Below are positions 35,721-48,558 of a stretch of DNA of 64,000 nt, in pieces. Source of the stretch: Fomitopsis serialis (lineage: Eukaryota; Basidiomycota; Agaricomycetes; Polyporales; Fomitopsidaceae); assembly GCF_022376445.1 (NCBI RefSeq), contig NW_025954995.1, positions 62,001 to 126,000 of the forward strand. Direction: 5' to 3'. The notes below the pieces were generated by a model. The model did not search any database, was not told the DNA's origin, and saw only the letters and a program-made list of their open reading frames with translations. How positions within the stretch are numbered: the first letter of the stretch is position 1; each line of letters opens with the position of its first letter. The translations under genes were made by a program, and so were the position numbers.

Positions 35721-37686
35721 CTACTCCGAGTCAGACGCAGACGACTCGTGATCTCGGTTATTACGACGATGCCTCTCTTGAGCTCTAAACAACACCGCTT
35801 TCAGATCCTCATGCCACTGCCTCGCAGCTTGCAGTCGTCGACCAGCCGGGTAGTGATGTCGTGGTTGCAAGTGTGCATTGTGTTCTGAATCTGAGGTCGT
35901 ATCTGACAGGCCTTCTCGTACAAAGGGATCAAGGTCACTGTTGTCTGATCCATCAGCTCCTCGCTCCTCCGCCTCGCACTGCATGGCAAAAGCATGGAGG
36001 CCGATGCAAGCTTTGATCCAGTAGGTAGCGAGTTTGTGGGACTTCTCGTCCTGGATGTTGATGCAAAGGTGCTTGAGAGACTGAAAGTGGCCCTTGAGGA
36101 AGCCAATTGCATGCTCGGAGCGAACTCGGATGATGGATACATGGTTGTTGAACTTCTCATTGTCTGGGAGGTCACGGTCAGGCCACTTGTATGGTGCGAC
36201 CACCCATACATCAATCTTCAAGTCATGTATATGATTGTAAGCCTTTGGCAGAGCAATTTTGAAGTCTACGATGTACCGGATATGCAGAATCCGCCCACAC
36301 AAATTCACCCTCATCTAGGTCTAGGATATCAGCATGGTTGATCCAGAGGTCAGTTTCCTCCCATGCCGATGCATCGTGCGTACTTCCGGTGTGACCGTAG
36401 CTGAAGTCAACAATGCGCAGGTTCGGTAGGGAGATGATCTGGTGTTTGTTGTGAGATACCGACGACACAAGACAAACATTATTAATTAGACATACCTGGA
36501 TGTTCATCGAATAGTTGCACTTGCGATCAAAATAGCTCTCGCCATACCAGAATGGGCGTGTGTACAACGGGATCAGCGTGCCATCGACCATCAGCCAGCC
36601 GTTGTGCCACACCCGACACGAGCGTGCTTCCACCCAACGCTTAGCCCTCTCCTTCTCATGCTCCATCACTGGTGGAACTGCGGCCTCCATAAACTCCTTT
36701 CGCAGGATGGCTGTCAAGACTCGGCGGGTCGCCAGGAGGATGGTGCCCTTGGCATATCCAGACCATGCGGCAACCCTTGTCAAGCGGACACCATTGCCTG
36801 AATGGCCAAACCGGAAGAGTGCAATAGCCAGTTGATCAGCAATGGGCATCTGCTTGTTGTTGGATTCATTGGCGAAGACGGGATCATTGCAGATGCGGGC
36901 AAGGACACGGTCAAAGGTGAAGGGTGTGATGCAGAGCTCCTTGCGAAAGAGGTCCAGACAAGTCTCCTTGAGAACAGTGAGTACATGAGGCATATATGGG
37001 GGCCCACAAGGATACTGAGTGCGACTCTTCTCATAACACTTGCTGTACATCCTCTTGATTGCTTTGCGAACGTGGTGGCCTATGCGACTCGCCCCCAGTG
37101 GCTCATCAAAGTTGTCGTCTTCATCCGACTCGAATTCTTCATCACCTGCACCCTCATCATCTGCCTCATCCCCCGAGCTCATTGATGTAGAGCCATCTGT
37201 CCCCCAACCATCCCATCCATCACCAAGGGGAAGCTCATCACCCTCCGGGTCGAACTCGTATGGCACAATGGGTGGCATCATGATAGCACCATCTTTGTCT
37301 GAGTCATCCGAGCTGGCGAAGTATATGGCCTCAATTTCACTGAGGTCAGCAATGTCATCAGGTGAGTCCTCGACTTCATCAGAGCTTGAAGAGTTTGTTG
37401 ACTCGGAAGGGGTAGTAGATGAGGAGCTTCCACTGCTAGTGAGAGAAGAGTCGGTGGAAAGAGAGCTGAGAGAAGAGAGCAAAGGAGAATGCTGCTGACG
37501 AGGCTGTCGCCAGACTTTGCGGAACTGGGCCTGTGCACGTACGAGTCGTGCGCCTCGCCGGGTGTAGCACTTCTTGTATGCCTTGAGGAGGTTCTCTGCT
37601 CGCCGACGGCGGGCAGTGCGACGCGCCATACTGTGACAAGACTCGGATAGAGTGGACTGTAGACGTAGTGGACCCTGCGAGGTCAA
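35721..37686 (-). CDS. PIF/Harbinger DDE transposase (HARBI1-like), three exons
   Basis: Catalyses cut-and-paste transposition in the nucleus. Exons 37686-36496, 36438-36277 and 36215-35721; introns of 57 nt (GTATGT...CCAG) and 61 nt (GTACAT...GAAG) are both in phase. After a basic N-terminus and a long Ser/acidic region come a helix-turn-helix-like part (ADQLAIALFRFGHSGNGVRL) and DDE_Tnp_4 motifs: MVDGTLIPLY (D1), FSYGHTGSTHDASAW, FVWADSAYP (D2), and VRSEHAIGFLKGHFQSLKHL (E). All three acidic residues are present and no stop interrupts the spliced frame, so this copy may be active. Met at 37686 or 37629 could start it. It converges on the accessory gene, whose stop lies 245 bp away. Confidence 0.88.
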
Positions 37687-37889
37687 ATTTGATCATATTG
37701 CATCTACTTGCTTTGTCTACACTACATCAACGGAGAATCAACATAACTCCAGAGTGGAAAAATGGGGAGTTCAGAGTAGCCGGTGATTTTCAAGCGATCC
37801 TTCAGCAATCTTGCAGCCATGAAACACCTTGACATCGCCCTTACATCACCGTGTGAATCCCCGTCAAGATCACTACTCTGACTGCCCCT

Positions 37890-38041
37890 AATATTTAGGG
37901 CCAAAAGAATTGGATGGTGCTGGCTGGAAACAGAAAGTTGCAGCATTTCACATTATGCCCTATATCAGCCATCATGATCCACATTTAGCTGATCTTGCAC
38001 TTGATGAAAATGACACAGACAGCAAAAATGACAGTGATGTT
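37890..38041 (+). pseudogene. Second Ty3/Gypsy element: extreme C-terminus of integrase
   Basis: Reads YLGPKELDGAGWKQKVAAFH then PYISHHDPHLADLALDENDT to a stop at about 38042. YLGP plus ELDG and the P-Y motif are typical of the end of this integrase family. It directly continues the piece that stops at 32389. Confidence 0.8.
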
Positions 38042-41000
38042 TGAGGAATTGACATAGCACTATGCACAGACAGTTGTGGGAAAAGGCATTGCTTTAACAG
38101 CCAATTAACCTAAACATGGATATGGATGCCCACAGACACAAACAGATCCACACAGATCAGCGTCACAAATAGAATCCATTACTCACTGCATGCAACTTCT
38201 TTTCCCCACCAAAATGATCAGCACTATCATTGTTGGCACTATCATTATCATCATGCTCATCATCCTCTTCTGCTGTGGCCCTCTTCCTTAGATGGAAGGT
38301 GTGCATCTTCATCCCATTGTCCATCCAAGCTGCCCTAGCATGGCTAGTTTCATCAGTTATGATGTGCATTTTGTTGAACACAATCAGACCAGTACACTTC
38401 AAATTACAATATTGATCTATTCTTTTGATCAAAAGCACTCTATAGACACCAACCAGGCAAACACATTGCCAGTGTAGGAAAGGGTTATTGAGAACAACTG
38501 GGGACAGTTGCAATATTTTGTGTTGGGTAGATGTCACGTGTTGATGGCCAATGGAAAGACATATTGATAGTTGAAAACACAAGAGTGTCATGATAGCACA
38601 ATAATGAACAAGACAAACAACAATGAAATCAAACAAGGTGGTTGTGCTGCTCTACCATGTCAAGTAGGCCAGGAGATGGTCAAGAGCCAGATCAGGGAGA
38701 ATGAACTCAAAAGAAACAAAAGTGGTATGCAAGATGAAAATTGTATCCACATAGTATGTATGGACCACTTTGTAGCAGCTGGGCCATTCAGGCCACTCTT
38801 CAACACATTTAAAAAGATATAACATACCTCATTGCAGCAGCAAAGACAGGCAGAGAACCAATGAGGCGGGGCCATTGTTGTTGAGCCTGCCACTGAGAGA
38901 AGAAAGAGTTAGAGAAGGAAGGGAGAGAGTTTAGTAATAACACACTAAGGTGCCCTCCCCATCAGTGACCTCACTCCACATGTCCCAGCCAGAAGACTTG
39001 TCAAACAGTATGTTGTGGGAGAGTGGCATGACTGTGGTTGAGGGTGGATAGAGTGTGGTTTGCAGTGACATGGCAGTGCGTGCACACATTAGGGAGACCA
39101 GTGGCTGAAGATCTAAAGTCAGATCAAAGTCAGCTGAGTGCCTAGATCCAGTCCATGATATTCAGCAGTGCCTACTCATTTTATTGTGCTTTGTCAGCAC
39201 AATAGAGGTGCTCAGTCAGCAATGCCAAGAGCATGAGTAATTACTGGAGATCAGGCCACAATGGAAAAAATTATGGGATTGGCTGGCAAGTTGGATGATA
39301 TTGATCACATGATAGGATTTGATTGGTTAATCTGAGTGCTTGCTTACTCATTATCTTACTTAGCTGCTTATTAAGCAGTTCACAAAGTGTATATAAAGCT
39401 CTGTGTTTTGCAGGCAAAGACATGCAATCCCAGTAGTCCCCTCTCAGACATCTGGTGTGAGAGATCTGCAGTTCCCATTTAAGTCAATCAGTTACTATTT
39501 GAGGCAGTATCTCACACAGTGTGAGACCTCTGATAGTATCTTCTGGTCTAACAATCAGTAGTTTGTCCAATAGCACCTTACTAATGCTATCACTCTCACT
39601 GAGCAAGTCTTCATTTGGAAGTATTGTCTCAGTACATCTTGAACCATTCCAGAAAATATGTAAAACATATACAAATATTACCAACTCCCATACACACTCC
39701 TAAAACACCTATAGTGAACCTTTGGTTTTCCCATGAACAACTGTATAAGCTTGGTGTTCACCTAAACACCCAGTGAACACAGAGGAAACAACTTTCCTAT
39801 TGACAGTGCGTGCTTGTGTGAGGTTGCACTCACGTCAGTATAGTACGAGTCAAGCAAATGAAATGAAAGGAAAACAGATGTTGTCATAACACTTGCACAT
39901 GCCGGGAAGCTCAAATTCATGCTCCTCACTGATAAGACACTGCTAACCAAGATATCATATCCAGTACTGCTAGACAGCACTCTGTGGTGAACTGACATTA
40001 TCATCCCACAGAGCCAGAATATTGTCTCAACATTCTGCAGCCAATTCAAGATCACTGCCACTGCCCTGCCTGTGACATTCAGTGAGCTTCCCCTGGCCTC
40101 CACTCAATCACAGAGGATCTCCCATTGAGATATGCCACAATACACATAATCTGTGACCTCAGGTGTTTGTGGGTCAAACAGAAGCTGAAGCAGGATGTAG
40201 AGCAGAGCCAACTGATTCACACTCTTGATGCACAGGTATGCTGGAAAACCATGTCTCTGCATCAATACTAACTAGATAATGTCACAGGCACCTTCAAGAG
40301 TTGAGGCCTCATTGTCTTAATCCTTGACACTGTTCTATTCCAATGCCCTGATGGGCTTGGTAGACAGCCACATCTCTTCACCAATGGTGTCCCTGATAAT
40401 ATTGTTGCAATTGCGAGCTGAATAGCTCTATGCACTTTAGACAAGTGCATGACAAGTGTGCACAATCCCAGGAACTTCTCTTGTGAAGTATACAAATTGC
40501 ACTGTGAGTCCCTCCTCAAGTTCATAAGTCAGCTGAAGCAGGAAAGAAATGTGCATTACCAGAGTTTGTTTGTCAACATTGTTCAGCGCAGATGGTGCAT
40601 CTGTACATATAAATATGAACAGATGAGTTGCTGATACTGATGTGGCCAGGGGATGGGCATTGGGACCTGCCATTGCAACTGATGTCACCCCTGGCCTGCC
40701 ACCACTGGCTCTAGAAGTGTGGAAGTGCAGCTGGGGTTTGACAGCAATATGTAAGCCAGACGGCTTACTACTATTGCTACTTACCATATCCAGTTTGTGT
40801 GTGCCCATTTGGTGTGCCACCGGTTTGCTTCCACAACACTTTCACTCTTAAACAGATATACTCTCATCTCACACAGCTCTCTGACTGCATTCATTGAGTG
40901 CTTGCCGCCGGACAAGCCTGGCAGTGTTCCACAATATTGACAACATGTAAACTTTTTTGTGCAGTGTGTATGGGTCACAAAATGCATACTTAGCCTGAGT

Positions 41001-41551
41001 GCCTGACCACTGGTCCAGGAAAGCAATACACTGGGCCCTTCCCATGTAGAATGAAGGTTTGTGGCATACATGTATAGAAATATACAATGAAAGAATGATC
41101 TAAGAGATATAGAAAATGTACCCTAACATTGTAATTTGAGTGGCAGCATGCACACAGAGCCAGAGATTGCAGTGGGAACCACTGCATTTGTCCCAGTATA
41201 AGTGCCTGCCTTAACACACCTCATTCCAGCATGGAAGATTAAGGCTTATAATTTGGAACTTAGGCAGTATATCACCCAGTCCTGAGGATAACCAGCAAAC
41301 ACAGCTGCTCACAGATTTTCAATATAGTATGGGCTCAGCAACTGTGCCACCGCATCCAACACTTCTTGTGCTCACATGTGCCAGTGTATTTGAATCCACC
41401 TCCAGCTTGGACTTATCTCACTTTACTACAATTACACAGATGTGCAATAACTTGCAGACAATTGAAATACCAATAAACAAATCTGTTAGCTTGTCAGCGT
41501 TGCTTCAACTCACCATCCAATTGGAAACCACTCCGGCCTGCTTCCTCCGAA
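38042..41551. other. AT-rich interval, mostly unassigned
   Basis: Minus-strand text at 38163-38410 (MHIITDETSHARAAWMDNGM, then a Lys/Asp-rich tail) looks like a gene remnant of unknown family. A TATATAAAG box at 39390 lies next to the 15-bp palindrome CTGCTTATTAAGCAG in a stretch that could be an LTR remnant of the second Gypsy element. A cysteine-rich minus frame at 40781-41071 has no clear match. No intact gene or RNA gene is seen. Confidence 0.25.
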
Positions 41552-42213
41552 AGATTCACAGTCCCATTACGTAAGCTTTGCGGTCCCTTAGGGGGGCAAT
41601 GTACAGTCCTGGTAGAGCTCCAAACCCCTATTTGAGAGGGTGTGCCGAGACCTGCCTGATTGGGATGTATTGAGCGGTCTAATCTGGTCCCGCAAAATAA
41701 GTGCCCAAGCCACCGGGTCCTGCCCACGGAACAGCGCGCGCCCGTTGCCGGCCGAGGGGACCAAATTTGGGACCGTAAATCTGGCGGTCCGCCACCGCTT
41801 CGTTGCGCGTTTTCGCGCGGGCTCGCGCCAAAATTGACCCCGTCATCAGCCCTCTTCGTCCCGAAAGATTTACGGTCCCAAGGCGCCAATTTACGGTCCC
41901 CCGGTGGCTGCCCACTTTCTCGCCACTGTGCCTCGGCATGCCCTCGGCCTGCCTCTCCCTGCCTCTGGTGCCTCTGGCAGTGCGATTTTTGCGCTCCCTC
42001 GCCTCCTGTTCCCATGTACTGTAGACAGAACCTTTTGTAACAACCCAAAATATATTTGTATGAATTTTTGTGGCCCTTTCCTGCATCACAGAAGCCCCGA
42101 GTGCATATTTTGTACTCTGCTCTACTGAGCTGTGGCTGGCCTCGGCGGCTGCCTTCCCAACGCGGCAATTCACCACTTTCCCTATCGAGCGGTCCCGTCG
42201 GGACTGCAAATCT
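41552..42213. repeat. GC-rich candidate miniature element with TTTACGGTCCC motifs
   Basis: Ends AGATTCACAGTCCC and, inverted, AGATTTGCAGTCCC bracket about 660 bp that is far richer in CpG than its surroundings. The related motif TTTACGGTCCC or its complement recurs inside at about 41771, 41870 and 41890, and TTTGCGGTCCC at about 41577. I could not identify a target duplication. A 241-codon minus frame runs across it but is Arg/Gly-rich and tracks the repeat. Confidence 0.45.
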
Positions 42214-42542
42214 GACCATCCTCAGCGTTACTTCCCATGATCGAGTCGGACTCCCAATGCATTTGCAATTGAACGACTTTTCAGATGATGACCCTTCACT
42301 ACCATCTGGCTACTGTTGCTTCAATCACACAGTCCGTACTTTGCACTTATACGCCAACTTTGAACGATGCTAATGATACCACAATGGCATGCGGGACACT
42401 TGTGTCGAAGAAGCAAGCATTACATTGCCACTAGTGCGAATAGCATTGACATAGTTTACTATTACTCTACTGATCCATCCCATAACGCACGGCTCCGAAC
42501 ACGCTATCCACGTCTCCATCAAGCCTTTTGGACCAACCCACC

Positions 42543-44383
42543 TTACTGCTTGTCCTTGAATATCTTCTGGATCGCGGCGGTTGAGTACGACTTGGGACGC
42601 TCGAGAGCTGAAGCAAATGATGTCAAGAACAGCGGATCCACGAGTAATGGATGGACACTTACGAGCACCGAGCGCACGGTCCCAGATGAGTTGCGCAGCC
42701 ACACCGAACGCACGCGAGACACCGAAGAGAACAGTGTAGAACTGCATCTCTTCAAGGCCGTAGTAGGTAAGGAGCGCGCCGGAGTGCGCGTCGACGTTCG
42801 GCCACGGGTTCTTCGCCTTGCCAGCAGCGAGCAGAATGTCGGGGACGTTCTTGTACACCTGGCCGACGAGCTTGAACAGCGGGTCGTCCGGCATGTGCTT
42901 CAGCGCGAACTCGCGCTGCGCCGTGTACCGCGGGTCCGTCTTGCGGAGGACGGCGTGGCCGTAGCCGGGGACGACCTGGCCGGCGTTGAGCGTCGACCAG
43001 ACGTACTCCTTGACAGCCTCGTCAGAAGCATCCTTGCCGATCTTGGACTGCATCTTGCGCAACCAGAGGAGCACCTCCTGGTTCGCAAGACCGTGCAGCG
43101 GACCGGCGAGACCGTTGAGGGAGGCACTGAAGGCGAGGAAGGGATCCGACAGAGCGGAGCCAACGAGCTTGCCGGTGTGCGCGGAGACGTTGCCACCTTC
43201 GTGATCGCTGTGTTGCGTTAATGGCTGCGTGACGAACTACGGTGCACGGACACGCACCTGTGGATGGTGATGTACAGCCTCATGAGCTCGACGAAGCCGG
43301 GCTTGTCGCTGAAGCCGAGCAGGTGAGACAAGTTCCAGGAGTAGTCCTTGGTGGGGTCGATGGCGGGCAGCTTTCCGCGGCCATAGGTGTTGCGGTAGAT
43401 GCGACCAGCGATGTTAGGCAACTTGGCGATGCTATATGCGCAGAATAATGAGCACGCGGATCCTCCCGAGCGATGACGTTGCGCTCACAGGTCCATGCAG
43501 TCCTCGAAGACGGGCTTCCAGTACTCCTTCTTGGAGATGCCCTCGGAGTACGCCTTCGCGAAAGCGGAGCCATGGTTGAGCTATAACAGACGTGTGAGCG
43601 TGACAAAGTGATGTCGACGGCGAGGACATACGGCGGTGACCGCGATGGAGAACTGGCTCATCGGGTGGAGGGTGGACGGGCATCGGTCGATGAGCTCCTC
43701 GACGAAGGCGGGCAGCTCGGCGCGGGCAGCCCATTCGCGGGAGAGGGCAGTAGTCTGCTCCGGGGTGGGAACCTCACCGGTGAGGAGAAGCCAGAAAAGG
43801 GCTTCGGGAAGGGGCTCCTGGCCGCCGGGTGCTTTGGGAAGGGCCTGCTGGCACTCGGGAATGGTCTTTCCGCGGAAACGGATGCCCTCCTCTGTGCAGG
43901 GAGAAGACGCGCGTGAGTGAGAAAAGGCGCCGATTCGGGGAGACGGAAAACCGACGGACCAGCGTCGAGGACGGAACCGTCCCAGATGAGGGCCGGGAGA
44001 CCTCGCATGCCGCTGCCGGGGAAAGTCAGTCATGGGTTCGGTGGTGTCTGGATACAAATAGGACGGACCCATAGAGCTGGTCGACGAGAACGGGGCCGAA
44101 CGCCTTCTTCCCGTGCTCGGCACGCGTGGCTTTGACCTGGTACGATCGACGATCAGCATGACGCGCGCGGGCGGACGGTGCAGAGCGGTGCGTACGTTCT
44201 CGATCTCTGCGGGGATGAGCTCGGCGACCCTGTCCTTGAGGGAGGTTGCCTTGGTCGAGGCCAGCCTGGCCGGGCAGGCGAAGGCGCTGCGACGGGACTG
44301 GGCGTGCGGGGTGAGGACACGTGCGCGTGCGGGGGTGGGGAACATACCTGGGCGATGGCGGAGCGGACGAGCGAAGACTGCAT
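42543..44383 (-). CDS. CIT1: Citrate synthase, mitochondrial
   Basis: Condenses acetyl-CoA and oxaloacetate to citrate, the entry step of the TCA cycle in the mitochondrial matrix. Nine exons (44383-44348, 44297-44196, 44136-44069, 44012-43960, 43891-43632, 43580-43489, 43431-43258, 43207-42663, 42607-42543) join in phase to 464 residues, the usual family length. The N-terminus [20 protein letters not shown] is a presequence-like, Arg/Ser-rich segment. Catalytic motifs are present: [14 protein letters not shown] (His), [16 protein letters not shown] (His) and [14 protein letters not shown] (Asp). It ends [15 protein letters not shown]...FKDKQ. It shares a divergent 202-bp promoter with TRM8. 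The call is secure; the peroxisomal paralogue is less likely because the C-terminus is not SKL-type. Confidence 0.96.
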
Positions 44384-44585
44384 GGCGTCGACGGCGACGG
44401 CGGGGACTCTAACGGCGACGAGGGAGGAGGAGGAAAAGTTGGAGAGTCGCCGCCAGCGCACACTTATGAGCTCACCCCGGCCACTTCTCACGTGCGCTCG
44501 GACTTGTCGGCTTCTGCGCGCCGGCCTCTTCCTCGTCCTCGTCCCGGTCGTCCTCTCCATCCCCGACGTCCTCGTCCTCCACCCG
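44384..44585. promoter_or_regulatory. Divergent promoter between citrate synthase and TRM8
   Basis: Only 202 bp separate the two start codons. It contains CACGTG at about 44495, an E-box, and C/T-rich tracts typical of fungal core promoters; no TATA box is evident. Shared control is possible but unproven. Confidence 0.5.
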
Positions 44586-45572
<987 letters not shown>

Positions 45573-45628
45573 ACGGCTTCCGTACGATTACCCATATGTT
45601 GTAGCCTTAGACCATCTTTTCACGGAAA

Positions 45629-46547
45629 TCAAAAATCCATTCTGTCCTCCATTACAACATCTCGTTCGAGGGCTTCCCCACCGCCTACTGGCAGCTTCAT
45701 GCCCGTCTCCATCGCGCCGACCAACCGACTCGTGCGGTTCTTCACAGCTCGCTTCATCTCCTTGTGCAGTGCCTGCCCCGCCTCGCCCGCCAGCCTGAAT
45801 ATATCCGCGAACCGATCGACGTGCAGGCGCGTCTCGAGCGCGACGAGGGTGACCTTGCCCGTCCGCGGCATGACGGCCACGGTCATGTGCGGCAGATCGT
45901 TCTCTTCGAGCATGGTGAGGTCGAGCAGCGGCGAGGTGGAGTGCACACCGCCGCTGACCGCGCAGACGAAGTCGGTCATCGGGATGCCGGCACTGATGAG
46001 GGCGAGGGTGGTCGCGTTGATACATGCGTGTAGGAGCCCACCGTCCTGCTGCAGAACCTGGACAAAGATGTCGATTTGAGAGCGCGGGTGGAGCGTGGTC
46101 TGGACGACGGGCTCAAAGGTGGACTTGATCGTGGCGGCGAGCTCAAGGATACGCCTGGATGCTTGCACGAACCGTTACGCTGGGACGAACAAGCACTGGC
46201 GAGGGACTCACCTGTCTGCTCGTGCTCGTCTACGTCGCTCGCCAGTACTGAAGGGAAGCACGTTCATCTCGACGTTGATGACGGCGCGGTCGTGCAGCGT
46301 CTGAGAGCGCATCTTGGCCTCTCTCGGGCCGAAAACGGTGACAAGAACCTGGGTGAGTCCGTGGTTCATGGTGCAGCAGCCATCTGCGGAGCCTTGCTGA
46401 GAGAGGTCGATGTCGATGTCGCGAAGCTCATACTGGCGACGGCCGTCTGAACGGTAGCCTCCGTCGTTGAGGATCTCGACTCGTGAGCTCTGGCGGGGCC
46501 ATTAGCGGTGGCTCGATGGTTGATGCGGCGGAATGACGACTGACCAT
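45629..46547 (-). CDS. SKI6: Exosome complex RNase PH-type subunit Rrp41/Ski6
   Basis: A core-ring subunit of the RNA exosome (3'-5' RNA processing and decay, nucleus and cytoplasm). Three exons are inferred: a 3-nt exon holding only ATG (46547-46545, donor GTCAGT), 46489-46212, and 46154-45629, giving 268 residues. Upstream of exon 2 the frame is closed by a stop, which forces this start. Motifs: EILNDGGYRSDGRRQYELR, QGSADGCC, TQVLVTVFGPREAK, LPFSTGERRRR, LHPRSQIDIFVQVLQQDGG and GIPMTDFVCAVSGG, matching eukaryotic Rrp41 rather than bacterial RNase PH. It converges on TRM8 and shares a divergent promoter with NPT1. Confidence 0.93.
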
Positions 46548-46799
46548 GCCTGTGGCTGCCAAGCACTCTTGCCCGCGTGTTTGTCGTGGACGGCGATGGC
46601 AGACTGTGGTGGACGCGTTCAAGACGCGTTGGGCAGCCAGCAGCCGCTGCGTTTTGCGCGCGCCTTGCCGGTCGACCGCCACCGCGCCCCGAATATGACA
46701 CGACGGGCGAAAGACTGGCTGCTTCGAAGGCTATGAGCCACTATCGCGTCCGCAGCCTCCCTATCACCCGTCCTCCTTCTCCTTCTCCAGTCGCCCAGC
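46548..46799. promoter_or_regulatory. Divergent promoter between SKI6 and NPT1
   Basis: 252 bp between the two start codons. It is GC-rich on the SKI6 side, with a C/T tract just before the NPT1 start. No specific operator is recognised. Confidence 0.4.
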
Positions 46800-48558
46800 A
46801 TGTCGTCGACAGGCATCCTCCCAACGTCGCTGCTTGACACCGATCTCTACAAGGTGCGCTCAGTCCCTCAAGTACGCTGCTTATCGCGCGCCGACCTCAT
46901 TCGCACAGTTCACAATGCAGCAAGCTGTCCTCCGTCACTTCCCGGACGTACAGGCTACGTACCGCTTCACCCACCGCGACAAGGACGTCCCCTTCACCCG
47001 CGAGTGCGTCGACACCTTCCGTGAATCCGTCTCCAGTACGCCTCCACACCGTCTCATCCTCCCGTCTCGTGACTTACTCGATCACTCCAGAGTTTGGCTC
47101 GCTGCGTCTGACTGATGAGGAGTACGCCTGGCTCAAGACTACCTGCCCGTACTTCAACGACGAATATCTGCAGTACCTCCGCCAGTATCGCTTCAAGCCC
47201 GAGCAAGTCTCCGTTCGCTTCCTCCCACTCGACGAGAATCCCACCTTAGGCCACCTCGAGATCGAAGCAGTCGGCCCGTGGCTCGAGACCATCCTCTGGG
47301 AAGTGCCCCTCATGGCTTGCCTGAGCGAGCTCTACTTCAAATTTGTGGACACGGACTGGAACTACGATGGGCAGGAAGGTCCGTTCCGCATCGCGCTCGC
47401 ATCGTCCACGCAGCTGAAGCATACCCGCTCGCTCGCTCAGAGCAAGCGTACGCCAAGGCCGAAGATCTCGTCAAGGCAGGCTGCGCCTTCAGCGAATTCG
47501 GCACACGCAGGCGAAGGTCCTGCCGCACCCAAGATACGGTCATCCGCGGACTCGTCCGCGCGTCCAAAGAGTTCCCGGGGCCAGGAAAGTTGACTGGGAC
47601 GAGTAACGTGAGTTCGTCAGTCCCTCTCCGTCCACCACCCTGTTCAAGTATAGTATGCTTCAGGTTCATCTCGCGCATGTACATGGCTTGTCGCCGGTTG
47701 GAACGATAGCCCAGTGCGTGCGCTTCTCCCCCGCGCGCCGCAATGCCTGATGTCTTGCCCTCGACTGCAGCGAATGGTTCATGGGAGTAAGCGCTGTTCA
47801 CTTCCTACTTCTCGACAGCATACTTACCGCGCCATATCTCCCAGATCGGCGCTTTGAAGGGATACGAACACGCCAACGGCACCGCACTCGCCCTGTGGGA
47901 AGAGGTCTACCCGGACGCTCTCCAGCTCGCCCTGACCGATACGTTTTCAACGGAAGTCTTCTACAAGGTGACCTCCGCACTGCTCGTGTCCATCGTCTTC
48001 TTATTGACGAACTCGCGTAGGACTTCATCGCGAACCCAGAACGAGCGAGGAGATGGAAAGGCCTGCGCCAGGACTCCGGTGACCCGTTCATCTACGCACC
48101 GCGGGCCAAAGAGGTCTACGAGTCCCTCGGTATTAACCATCGCGAGAAGATCATCATCTTCTCCGACGCTCTCAGCGTCGAGAAGGCAAAGAAGCTCAAA
48201 GCGCAATGCGACGAAGTCGGTTTCACCGGTAAGTTCACCACTCGTTCGCTTCGTCTGGCGCATCGCTCATCGCTGAGACCCCGCCACGCAGCTTCCTTCG
48301 GGATCGGGACGACCTTCACGAATGACTTCAAGAAGGTGTCGAGCGGCGGCAAGGAGAAGAGCAAGGCGCTGAATATGGTCATCAAGCTCGCGGCCGTGGA
48401 TGGTAAGCCCTGCGTCAAAATCAGTGATGAGCTCACGAAGGTAGGCTGCGACTTGTCGTGTCTCGCTTGATCCGCGTTGACTGGTCTGTCACATCTAGAA
48501 CACTGGCGATACGGCAATTGTGAAGTTGGTGAAAGAAATTTACCATCTTCCCTTGTGA
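46800..48558 (+). CDS. NPT1: Nicotinate phosphoribosyltransferase (NAD salvage)
   Basis: Converts nicotinate and PRPP to nicotinate mononucleotide in the Preiss-Handler NAD pathway. Ten exons (46800-46853, 46909-47035, 47091-47378, 47441-47607, 47664-47713, 47771-47786, 47845-47967, 48021-48228, 48292-48440, 48499-48558) join in phase to 413 residues, near the family length. Motifs: LLDTDLYKFTMQQAVL, FRFT-like YRFTHRDKDVPF, GCAFSEFGTRRRRS (phosphoribosyl site), HVHGLSPVGTIAHEWFMG (active-site His), LRQDSGDPF and IIFSDALSVEKA. One exon (47771-47786) is only 16 nt. All introns are 49-65 nt GT-AG. No sign of damage. Confidence 0.95.

Larger units (their letters stand above)
32390..37889. mobile_element. 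PIF/Harbinger DNA transposon, 5500 bp, with both element genes
   Basis: The element starts AGGGGGGTCAGAGTA and ends with the reverse complement of AGGGGCAGTCAGAGTA. It is flanked by the 3-bp duplication AAT (32387-32389, 37890-37892). Removing it with one AAT restores the Gypsy integrase codons for PQYLGP, which confirms both borders. It carries a Myb/SANT-like protein gene (+) and a DDE transposase gene (-) in convergent order, the standard Harbinger pair. The 3-bp duplication fits PIF/Harbinger in length, though AAT is not the usual TWA. Confidence 0.92.

Noticed and set aside
41494..42219. 241-codon minus-strand frame
   Set aside because: Arg/Gly/Ser-rich, coincides with the GC-rich repeat unit, and overlapping long frames occur on other registers of the same sequence.
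42367..43221. 284-codon plus-strand frame opposite citrate synthase
   Set aside because: Antisense shadow of the GC-rich exons; no domain, and the minus-strand gene fully explains the region.
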